From Tipula vernalis (Eukaryota > Arthropoda > Insecta > Diptera > Tipulidae): 64,000 nt of DNA. The notes beneath the pieces are model-generated. The model was not told where the DNA came from. It did not search any database and worked only from the letters and a program-made list of their open reading frames with translations. Below are positions 37,794 through 47,625 of this stretch, piece after piece. The stretch is from contig OY282558.1 in the NCBI GenBank assembly GCA_958295665.1, positions 28,913,045-28,977,044 on the forward strand, read 5' to 3'. Positions within the stretch are counted from its first letter, which is position 1, and each line of letters begins with the position of its first letter. The position numbers and the translations under genes were made by a program.

Positions 37794-40700
37794 TTATTTT
37801 TGCAGCGGAAAAACACAACAAAAATAAACATAACAAAGCTATACTAACTAGGAAAACTAATAAAAATTACATTTTATACATAGTTTGTTTGTTGCTAGAA
37901 AAGGAACTCCATTTTCAATCAATTTCTTCTCTATTTAAGTGATTAGGGCAGACATTAACATTGCTTAGCACAACTCCAAACAGATCGCACAACGCACCGC
38001 TTCGCTATGGGCTGGCCTTATATTCTTATGAATACGTGCACGTTGAACAGAAATCCATTTATATCCCATAATTTTCCTAATAAATATTTTGTTTAAATTT
38101 AGAAAAAAAAAACGCAGTACTGAGGCTGATTGGTTTATTTAAATATTCATTAAATGATAAAACTGCGGAGCCCTCCACGAAAGAAAAAAAAAATTGTCCG
38201 ATTGTTAGTAACGTAGCAAAATTGTAACATTCTATATTGAAAAGAAAAACAAAATTTTCAAATTTTTTGGGTAATTTAATTTTAATTTTTAATTTATTTA
38301 AAAAATATTCAGAAAAAAGTTTATTTTTGTGTTTATTTGGAAGTTTCACAAAATCAGAATAAAATATATTAAAACGAAATGAAAATTTAACAAATAGAAA
38401 AAAGTTTGAAAAAGCTTAAATAAAAAATTTACGATTTTTCGTTTGGTATATAACTTAAAGGTATATGTATGTATGTATATTATATAACCAGAGCGATAAG
38501 AAAATATGAAGGCAAAGTAAAGTTTCCTTTTTCCAGGAAAATTTCACATAAAAACCTTATCACGTGCTTTATTCTTTCAGAGTAATACAAACATAGGTTA
38601 TTTGTTAGACATTTTATTTCTTGTGATTCCATTTTCTTTCTTATTATATGAGACAAACAATTTTTTGTAAAAAGATATTTGTGTAAACGAACAAAATAAT
38701 AAAAAATTATATGTCGCAACGAATTAATGTCACAAGTTTTAGAAATGGGTGTGGATTAAATAAAAGAGACATATATTTAGGACTTTTCCAGTATTCATTC
38801 TATTCTGAATTCACTTGACAATCAGAAACACATTAAAATTAAACACTTTACTGTTTAATGTACAGTAAATAATTTCTTAAAATATGTAGAGTTTCTATTG
38901 AAATGCAAATCGTTTTAGATTCACATTTGGCTAACAATTTACCTACTTATGATCATCGAAATGATGATCATGATCATCATCATAAACTCTTCTACATTTC
39001 AATTTACATAGAATTATCATTTTTGTGATTTCAAAACCGTAATTACATAGCTTTTGAGTATATGTAGTATGTTATCATCAAATTCGTATTTAATAATCAT
39101 CTCAGGTAATAAAATATTGTTATAAAAAGGAAAATCCATTTTCTTATCATAGTCGACGAACACATACACAAAAATCTCTTCATTGTTATTCTAATCATAT
39201 GGTCAGGTGCTGTATTTCATTTATCATTTCGTTTATGTTTAGTATTCACTGTGAATCGATTTAAACCATCCATCCGTCTTTCTAACTCAAAAAGCCTACC
39301 AAAAAATAAAAAGGAAAATATGATAATTTTTTTGTTTTTCATTTTGGTATTTTGTTTTATTTTCCAAGAACAAAACGTGAGAAGAAATAAATTGAGGATT
39401 ACGTTGTTTGGTTTGATTGTATAAGAAGAAGTTACAAAGACAACTCAGTATCAAATTTCCACTCAAAATCTTGCGAAACAGTTCATTGAATTCCCAAAAT
39501 AAATGCGAATGCGTATTTCTATTAGTCCTATCCCTTCTTATTATATCAATTGGTATGACACGGATCAAATAACAAATTATATTCTGAAGTAAATGACATT
39601 CTCGTAAACAAAACACAATATAAAGTAATTGATTTGGAATTTATACCAACTGATACTCAAATAAAAATCTTAAACCCCAAATGCTACAATTGTATATGTC
39701 AGAAATGATATATCAAATGAACCCGTGATTTTATTTTTGATACACACCTTTTTTGCTACATCTCTATTTATTTTATAATTTAACTATCAAACTATGTATA
39801 TATAATTTATGATTATCGTTATGATTTTATACAAACATACATATAAGAGGGGTAGATATGAACTAATATTTCTTAATAAAAAAAAAAGTTGTTTGTTTTC
39901 CTTTGGATGAAAATTTGTACAATTTAAGCAAAATGTGTTTCATGTGACATGAATTTTAAGTTGATTTCCATTTTCTATTAAATATGTTTTATTTATGTGC
40001 GGATTTGTAAGTTTCTTTTGGTGTTATTCGCCTGGTGCGATTATAAGCTAATTACGAAAATGCGAACCAACAGTATTATTAGGCTAGCTCACTTAGAACA
40101 CAAACTGTTTTATAATAAAGACACTTAAAAATATAACCTTTAAACTGGTAGATATTGTATTTGTTTTATGTATTTATTTCAAAAATGTCATGAAAAACTC
40201 AATTAATTAAAAAAAAAACATAGTAAAATAGCAGAATAATACAGGAAAGAATATACAAAAACATCTTGACGTTATTTTACACAACACAATACAATAAAAG
40301 TAAAACAATAATGTTTTCAATTGAAAAGCTTACATTGTGTTTAGTGTGTGTTTTGTCAAAACCTAAAGTAAAGTAGAAAAAACTGAAACAGATATGTATA
40401 TTGTATATTCGAATTCATTGCTGAGATTATTATTTTTATTGCTTGCTTAACAGTTTTTTCATTCGTATTTTATTTATTTTCTCGACGGAAGAAGACACCT
40501 ACAAATCCTTCCACACTTGGCTCATTGTTTTTCTTTGTACGTTCTATTTACAGTCCTAACAGAAAAAAGAGAAAAAATCTGATGACAGAATTCAATTTAA
40601 ATAACAAAAAGGATCCTAATTTAAATATTTCCTAGAGTATTTTTCATTTTGATTGTATATAAGGATGAGCATCAACAGAAAAATTATATAGAAAATCTAT

Positions 40701-41420
40701 CTAAAAAATAAAATTAAATGATAACGAAATAAAAAAGATAGAAATGGATAACAAGACGAACACAAATGGAAAATAGATTCTACATTTTCTTTGTCAAGGA
40801 CATAATTTCAGCTCTGTTTCTCTCTGTGCTTATCACACCACTTTTGAATGTAAATAATAAAGGAGTACAGGAAGCACAGTGCTTTCCGGTTTCTTACTAT
40901 ATGTATATATAAACACATATATATAGTACATATTTCTGTGTTTTGCAGCGGAAGGATAATGATGAGTTTGTTGTTAAATCAGAAAAATAAATTTACATTA
41001 TTTTGACAAAATAAGTTATGTCAGTGTCAGTTGTTTAAATTGAATGTTCAATGGCATATAAAGCTTCCCATTTACTAATATCCTTAATATGACGAAAAAA
41101 GATCTACAAAGTTATTCAAATGATTACTGAATTCCATAACTAAAAATGGCTAGCGGACATTTACATCTTGATGTAATATTTAAAGGTAAATTTAACTCTT
41201 ATTTTAGAGTTTTGTTGCTTCAATTCAGCATTTTGTTCCTAATTTGAGAGTAATTTTTTTAAATCAAGGTGCTTTAATTTTTTTTTTCCCCAATTAATGA
41301 TAGAAATATTTTTATTTAGTATTTGCGATAGTGATGTTCAAGCCAAATCAGTATTTTTACCAAATTTTCAAAATAGCAGGAAAACGCGATAATTATTTAC
41401 GTATCGTGAGCCTGATTTAC

Positions 41421-41504
41421 CCATATAGAATGAGTGTGGGGGCCGTCGCAATAGTTATTTCATCTTGGCGGCCCGAAGGTTTTTCCGTCCCGGCGAGTAT
41501 TGTT
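41421..41504 (-). CDS. Candidate upstream exon of the KIF26-type kinesin
   Basis: On the minus strand an acceptor TTTTGTTTTTGGAG precedes 41504 and a donor GG|GTAAAT follows 41421. The 84-base block is GC-rich for this window and open: one base, 27 codons (TILAGTEKPSGRQDEITIAT and on to APTLILY), two bases GG. The next exon at 23621 begins with a single A, so GG+A gives Gly and the frame continues LYG|TAQKMTSS. Both phases and splice sites therefore agree. I do not recognise the peptide itself, and the N-terminal part of KIF26 proteins is poorly conserved. If the ATG at 23606-23608 is the true start, this would be a 5' leader exon or unrelated. The plus-strand 95-codon frame here is treated as a shadow. 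Confidence 0.5.
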
Positions 41505-42086
41505 CTCCAAAAACAAAATTACATAAAAGCAGGTAATCAAAAAGACTGCGACGGCGATTTACAATTTTTGCATAATTTACATTTTATTTATGATGACAAA
41601 AATAATTTATGTTTGTAGTAGTAAGTACGTAAGTAGTAGAGTGAGTGATTTATTTTTTTAATTGCCAAAGGATTTAATTCTACATCTGCACCCTAATTCT
41701 CTAGAAAGATGGGATAATCTCTAAACGAAGTAACTTGTAAAAATGAAAGCTTACTTAAACAAACGTATCTACACATTATCTTAGTTTTTAGAGACTCAGG
41801 ATGCTGGTCAGTAAAAGAGCATCCGCAATGAAAAAATTTTTCACTTTTTACTTTTAATAGCATAACACAATGGATAAGGAAAAGTCTAATTAAACCCAAC
41901 TTTATTTTTGTGTACTTTTCAAAATATTTTATGCCAAATTTTCAGTTTTCGTGTAACCAAATCAATTTCTTTGGTAAATTAACTCCGTTGGAACAAACGA
42001 ACTTATAATAATTTTGTTAACTCGACATATAAAATCAATGAAATAAATTTGTCATCTCAATAATTTGAAAATACGAGAACGAGTTG

Positions 42087-42791
42087 ATGCTTAATGCAAG
42101 CAAATCTCAGGCAATAATTATATATAAAAAGAAGGTAGATTACAATGATTTCCCAAATGTCATTCTTGGAAATGAGATTATTATATATTCAGATATTATT
42201 AGAAATTTAGGACTAATTATGAATTCTACTTTAACTTGGGATGAGCAAATCGATGGAATATGTTGTCGTGTTTATGGTATTTTGTGGGTTCTTTGGAAGT
42301 TAACTAGTTTTGCAAACGTTAAGCTTCGACATAAACTGTTCATGTCTTTTGTCTTACCACATCTTTTATGTTATGATGTTGTGTTATTCGGAATGTATGA
42401 TTACTCCATGGACAAACTAAGATTGTTGTTTAATACTTGTGTGAGATATGTTTTCTCACTTCGTAAATTTGATCATATTTCTTTGTTTCAAAAATTATTA
42501 CTTGGATGTACAATTAATAAATATTTTGAATTCCGTATTTGTGCCTACATTCATAAAATCTTGCTTAAAAAATGTCCCTCTTACTTGTTTAATAAAATAC
42601 AGTTTTCAAATTCCGAGCGTACAATGCATATTACATTACCACGCAACAGACATCGTATTTTTAACTTATCATTTTTTGTTCAAGGAATGAGTATATACAA
42701 CAAATTACCACTGTTGGTTCGGGCAAGTGGCTCTTTGGCTATATTTATTAAAAATTACAAATATGCATTGGGTTTTGAAAAGCGTTTGTGA
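42087..42791 (+). pseudogene. Reverse transcriptase C-terminal fragment
   Basis: About 234 codons. It starts MLNASKSQAIIIY, the segment after the catalytic YADD box in LINE polymerases (..N..K...I), and continues through IIRNLGLIMNSTLTWDEQI, the thumb motif LG...D..L.W..H. It ends with the family's C-terminal region (LPRNRHRIFNLSF..., YNKLPLLVRASGSLAIF). The polymerase palm with YADD, the endonuclease and the gag-like ORF are absent. A frameshift and a TGA at 42066-42068 separate it from upstream matching sequence. The start codon is only the first ATG in the surviving frame. Confidence 0.75.
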
Positions 42792-43102
42792 TAAATGCAT
42801 TTTATCATTAGTTTTATTTTTATGATATTTCGATTTTTGTGTCTTCCTAGGACTTAATTATTCAGAAGACATTAAATTTTTATAAAATTAACATAAAATT
42901 CAAATTCAAATATTTAAAATTTTTATCTAAAAATACCTAATCCTATATTTAATTAATTTATTTTTATTTTTATATCAGAGTTTATATAGATGTACAAATA
43001 CATTGTAAATAATGTAAATATTTTATTGAAAATTATGTTGCTTATTAATTGTTATTTTGTACTCAATTTGTAAATAAAAGCTTTCTAAGCTTAATTACTT
43101 TA

Positions 43103-43130
43103 TAAATAAATAAATAAATAAATAAATAAA
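43103..43130. repeat. (TAAA)n tail of the LINE
   Basis: Seven tandem TAAA units at the 3' end of the retrotransposon. Confidence 0.9.
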
Positions 43131-44046
43131 ATATTTGTATTCAATAATTTTCTATTCTTAAGGTAAAAGTTAAAAGATTAACGAGCAAAATTTTTTTTTT
43201 CTAATTTTCTTACAGTCCTGTAAGTCGAAACACAAAGAACGATCTCGTAATGATTTCAAATCATAAAGATTCAATAATCTAAATTCATCTTTTCCCAGAA
43301 TCAGGTACATTTTCCTGTCCGGGGGGCGAGGGGGGGCTTTAAGCTTAATATTGACTCATTTTCTTTGGGCTTTCCATGCAAGCATTTAAAACCGTCAAAT
43401 CCAATTTTTGACTAAGTTGGTTCATTTTGAAATTTTGAAGTATGAAAATTATTATTCTTCTTAGAAAAATTTTAATTTCATTCAAAAAACAATAATTTTA
43501 TATCTTTCTGGCCGTCAAGCAAGAGGATATGTTTGAATTTTTAGCCTTTTCATTAAAGATAATATAATAGCCGAAAATACTTAGATTAGTACACCTATTC
43601 GAAACGCTGATGGAAATAAATTTGAAAATGTTTGGTTCCAACAAGATAAAGCGTCATTCGGAAAAGAATAATGAATTTTACAAAGGGCGTTTCCAAATAA
43701 CAGTAAAATATCAATTTGGAAAAGTATGTAATTCACGTTTTCACAATTACACACATAATCCTTAGACAAACCTGATTTTGGTGGTACTCATGCTTTAACA
43801 CCTGATAGCTAAAGGTTGTTCATGTGTTAACGCAAAACTTAGGAACTTATATTATTTAAAAAATTGTTAGTCCCTATACCTATATTTAAGTTTTGTAGGT
43901 GGCATATTTACCGAAACTTGACCTGAACTTTTTAGGTCCGCGGTTTAAATTAACAGTGTCTGAATAAATGTTTACATCTACATATATATTTAGTTTATAT
44001 ATCCTTAAAGTAATCAAAGAAGTAAAATACGACCATCGAGACAATG

Positions 44047-44066
44047 GCTGGGTTGCAAAACCCAGC
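44047..44066. repeat. Perfect 8-bp-stem hairpin
   Basis: GCTGGGTT-GCAA-AACCCAGC, GC-rich against the background and with a GNRA-type tetraloop. It stands alone; no terminator role is expected here. Confidence 0.7.
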
Positions 44067-44638
44067 TAACCCATTTGCCATATTTGCTACTATTAACATA
44101 AGAAAAATATCAAATATGGCGTCTGGTGTGGTAAACCTTCAATGTCGATTTTCTAAATAAATCTAAATTTATGTTCCTTAAAGATAAATTTTCTTTAAAA
44201 TGAATTAAATAATTATTTCTTGTTTAGATTTATTTTTTACAAATAACTTAATTAAATATATAATTATTATTTCCAACAGTTTTACATTAAATGCCAAAAT
44301 ATTTCATAACATAAAGTTTTGCCATACTGGCAGAGAACGATTGTATAACAGATGGCAAGACGTTATTATTTCGTGTCTCGATTGGCAACTGTTCGAATTT
44401 TAAGAGTATAAATTAATGCTTTTGACAGATCAGTACACGTAAGTAAATATTTTCTCTATTTATTTATTTACTCGCAGAGATAAAAGCATTTACAGTTTAA
44501 CTTGTTTTTAACGAAACTCAACGGACTAGAAATTTTATTTGTTATAAGCAACAAACGTTATAACAAGACTGCTTTATCGAGATTTTGATCCCATTTCATA
44601 AGTTTGTTATATTTTATTCAAATAAAAAATCACAGATA

Positions 44639-45297
44639 CATTTCAATTCAAATTTGTAGCTAAGTCAAAATATCGAGTTTTAGACTGAAAGCTTTTTCAG
44701 AAAGTAGTTCAATCAAAAAACTAAAAAGGTATTCAGTTCAAATCTTTTTTAACCTTATGAAAAGGAGATTCAGTCCAACAATTAAAAAGGAATTCCAGGC
44801 AAAATTGTTGTAAAAAGTAAAATTAATGTTACGGTTTGTCCCGACTATTTCCAGTTTAATATTAAAAATAAATCTAAATTTCCAGAATATTTCAAAATTA
44901 AATCTTCCTTTTCCAGAATTTCTGTAAATGAAAGCAAACCTACCAAAAGATATTCAAGTCCAAAAATTTGTAACTGAAGTACCTTTCATGAGGTTGTTCA
45001 GTCCAAATACACAAAAAGCATTTCAAACTGCTTTCTGACTGGAACACCTTTTTTTTGGAATCAAGTTGCTTTTAGGTTTAATCATAATAGTTGCTTTGAA
45101 AATTTTTTGAATGAAACTCCTTCCGATTTTTTGACTGAATTCTTTTCGTTCAGACACAAACCTAAACATAATTCCAGTCAATAAGGTTTTAACTTATTAC
45201 TTTTGAGTTTTTTGATTGAACTACTTTTTGAAAAGCAGTTTCAGTCTAAAATTATTTTCACTGAATTTCCTTCTAATTTTTGACCGAATTTGAAATG
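44639..45297. repeat. Long imperfect inverted repeat (foldback-like)
   Basis: The outer edges CATTTCAATTCAAAT (44639 on) and ...ATTTGAAATG (to 45297) are complementary, as are blocks further in. The best core is 44703-44722 against 45206-45225, 20 of 20 complementary. Both halves are built from variants of a unit of about 35-45 bases (TTCAGTC.AAAAATT...AAAAGG), in one orientation on the left and reversed on the right. This tandem-in-inverted layout recalls foldback-type elements. No coding frame is present. Confidence 0.6.
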
Positions 45298-45335
45298 AAT
45301 AAATGAGCGATAATTATATTTTACGATAGGGTATT

Positions 45336-45454
45336 AAAACATCAAAATCTAAACATATTTTGAAAAAAGGAGCATCTAGATTTTTGCGTTTATTCATCTG
45401 TCCAGTATGAATAAATATATGTTTTGACTATACATTTTCCAACCGAAAAAAATA
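45336..45454 (+). repeat. Direct repeat, left copy
   Basis: Matches 46199-46339 in the same orientation: shared words include AATCTAAACATATTTTG and CATCTGTCCAGTATGAATAA, then TTTTCCAACC. The right copy has a short insertion around CGAGTATCTAGATATATAA. Confidence 0.7.
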
Positions 45455-45704
45455 CGGATTGTCCCATACCAGACACAATACAAAACTACGGTATACAATT
45501 TTTGTAGTAAAACGCAATATTTCGGAAAATTTGTTTCAATTCATTTATTATCCATTTTAATATTTCCGCCTGTCAAAATGTTTTTTTTTTATACTCATAC
45601 ACAACGTACATTATTATATAAAACATAATGGAAATAGGGTGGTTCAGATGTTGGTGATTTTATAATATATTATCTGTGGTTTGGCCATTTTTTATAAAAG
45701 TGTT

Positions 45705-46012
45705 AGGGGGGAACCAGCGAGTCAGTAACAACTTTAAGTAAGAATGCGATATACAGAAAGTGCTTGTTACTGACCAGCGAATCCTTAAGAACATTTCGTT
45801 CAGTTCAGCCGTCACTTAAGAGTGCGAAAATTAACGCGCATACTGGAGGATATGTCAGAATACATCAAAATTTTCACAGCACAATTTTCTAAAAATAATA
45901 AATTTTGCTATTCACATTATAATTTTAATACTGTATTTATCAATTGTTACGGTTTTTCCTGTGGCCAATATGTCAAATATTCTGTAAGAAAATAGATTCG
46001 CTGGCTACCCCT
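45705..46012. mobile_element. MITE-like element with inverted ends
   Basis: The left end AGGGGGGAACCAGCGAGTC (45705-45723) matches the reverse complement of the right end (AGGGGTAGCCAGCGAATC, 45995-46012). The unit is about 308 bases and has no coding frame. An inner perfect hairpin, GTCAGTAACAA at 45721-45731 against 45764-45774, repeats the CCAGCGA word a third time. No clear target duplication is visible, so the superfamily is open. Confidence 0.55.
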
Positions 46013-46198
46013 CTACTTCATAAGCTTTTATTAAATATAAGCGGTCGACAAGCAAAATCATAGCAACTAATATTATACAAAGCCTTGGAGTTAGAAACGG
46101 CGAAAAAACCAGAAGAAATTTGATGAGGTCTATTTTTCAGTAAAAAAATGAAATTAGTTAAATTCCAAAACATAAAATTCGTTAGGATTTTTATTTAT

Positions 46199-46339
46199 AA
46201 AACATCCAAATCTAAACATATTTTGGAAAAAAGAACATCTACGAGTATCTAGATATATAAATCTTTATGCGTTTATCATCTGTCCAGTATGAATAAATAT
46301 ATGGTATGTTGGGCTATATTTTCCAACCAAAAAAAAATA
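46199..46339 (+). repeat. Direct repeat, right copy
   Basis: Partner of 45336-45454. The two copies bracket the MITE-like element about 370 bases to its left and 190 bases to its right, and may be parts of a larger, decayed repeat. Confidence 0.7.
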
Positions 46340-46376
46340 GGTCATCACTATTAGTCGTCTAGATTAATAAGATGTA

Positions 46377-46387
46377 CCCCCCCCCCC
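46377..46387. repeat. Run of 11 C
   Basis: Homopolymer of 11 cytosines in AT-rich sequence. Its length may be uncertain. Confidence 0.85.
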
Positions 46388-47445
46388 TCATTTAATTGAA
46401 AAGGGTGGGGAGGAGAACCGAGCAAGGCAATATACATTTCATTTTTTTTTTTTTTTAATTAATATTGCCATAGTCAGAAGAAGTTGTAAGTTAATTGTGA
46501 AGTTGGCCCAAAATTATTAATAATGATTGTTGGCACTGACAACACCGGCTAAATTGTTAGATATTAGATATTAATCTAAACTAAAACGACTAAAAAAATC
46601 AGATATGACGTTCAATCACGATAAATTCCATTAATTGATTTATTAATACTTCTATTTCTAAATTATATTTGGTTGGATAAAATTAATTAACAAGATTTAA
46701 TATTTAAAAGCGAAAACTCCGCATTTTTTTATTTTTTTTTTAAATTGTTATTTTATATCATGGTCAAATACGTATAGCAACGAACATGTAAGCCGTATTT
46801 TACATACGCAATTCAACTAAATCCATCAAGATGCAAGCGTTCAAAACCTTTATTCTAAAAACTTGGAAATACAACATTAATTTTTGATTCTTATATTATA
46901 ATTAAAAATATTCTCTGGATTTTTAGCCTATTTTATAGTTAAAATAATTTGTTCTTTTCGACAAAATTATTAAAGCTCTAAAAAGAAAAAAGACATAACA
47001 TCCAAGATATAGGCAGTTTTATCGATAATGTTTGATATGTGAAAAATTAGTACCGTTATAAATTTAGAGATGTCAGCCTTGAGAATTTTGAATTTTTGGT
47101 ACATAAATAAAAAATTTAATTAATTGTTTTCTATAATTCATATCTAGTTTCAGTTTTATACGTGTTAGTCGCTTTTATTTACATTTTTGAATCTATACAA
47201 AAAAAAAATGTTTCAAAAAAACGTTAAATGTCCAGTATTAACATCTATATAAATTTGCCATCTTCGGCCATTTTTTGGCAGCGATGCGCCTTATAGGTAT
47301 TATAATTTATTTCCATCGAATATCAATTGTTGTAGTTGAAATTTTGAAAAATTATGTGACTTAATTGAAATTATAACACTACAAAAATATGTAAAACAAG
47401 AAATCAAAGAAATGAACAAATTCGACCGATTTCTCACCATAAATC

Positions 47446-47625
47446 TTAGAAATTATAGGTGTCGCGAATAAATTCACAATCATTTTGCCGGTTGATATTG
47501 TCAGGATTCTTTTTAATGTTGAGGATTTCAAAAAAACGCCGCTTATTATAATTCGACTCGCGTTCCAAAATGATTACATTGTCTGTCTCGGCACTGTGTG
47601 ACTTGAGTGCTAACACACGAATTAG
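47446..47625 (-). pseudogene. Penelope-like element C-terminal fragment
   Basis: On the minus strand 59 codons are open to a TAA at 47446-47448: LIRVLALKSHSAETDNVIIL, then ERESNYNKRRFFEILNIKKN, then PDNINRQNDCEFIRDTYNF. The order E..NY..RR.FE.L.I....NIN is the same as in the fragment at 24356-24649 and matches the end of Penelope-like proteins with a GIY-YIG endonuclease. The frame is closed by TGA just upstream, so only the last piece survives. It is too short for the longer open-frame cutoffs. The two fragments are diverged, so they represent separate insertions or families. Confidence 0.55.

Larger units (their letters stand above)
23622..41420 (-). other. Kinesin intron (17.8 kb) between exon candidates
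   Basis: If the block at 41421-41504 is an upstream exon, this is the intron between them, with donor GG|GTAAAT and acceptor TTTTCAG. It holds a Penelope-like tail (24356-24900), a hairpin (30793-30868), an isolated open block (31090-31248), a possible Harbinger end (35532 on) and the LTR cluster (36456-37793). In 24.9-30.7 kb, 31.3-34.1 kb, 34.2-35.5 kb and 37.8-41.4 kb I see AT-rich sequence with short simple repeats only. GC is locally higher near 29.5-29.7 kb without a recognisable frame. Confidence 0.5.
42003..43130 (+). mobile_element. 5'-truncated non-LTR retrotransposon (LINE)
   Basis: A reverse-transcriptase C-terminal frame is followed by about 310 bases of 3' UTR and a (TAAA)n tail at 43103-43130. 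The tail and 5' truncation are typical of LINE insertion by target-primed reverse transcription. The coding sense seems to start near 42003 (…KINEIN, then LNNLK in another frame) before the main frame. The left edge is uncertain. AAAATATTT occurs both just after the tail and near 41930, a possible but weak target duplication. The clade is likely in the Jockey/I/CR1 group; the sequence does not let me narrow it. Confidence 0.75.

Noticed and set aside
41331..41618. 95-codon plus-strand frame over the GC-rich island
   Set aside because: The minus-strand reading has proper splice sites and a phase matching the kinesin exon, so the plus frame is treated as its shadow.
44337..44440. Promoter-like stretch with TATAAATT and a downstream CAGT
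   Set aside because: It resembles an LTR promoter but no LTR ends or target duplication could be found.
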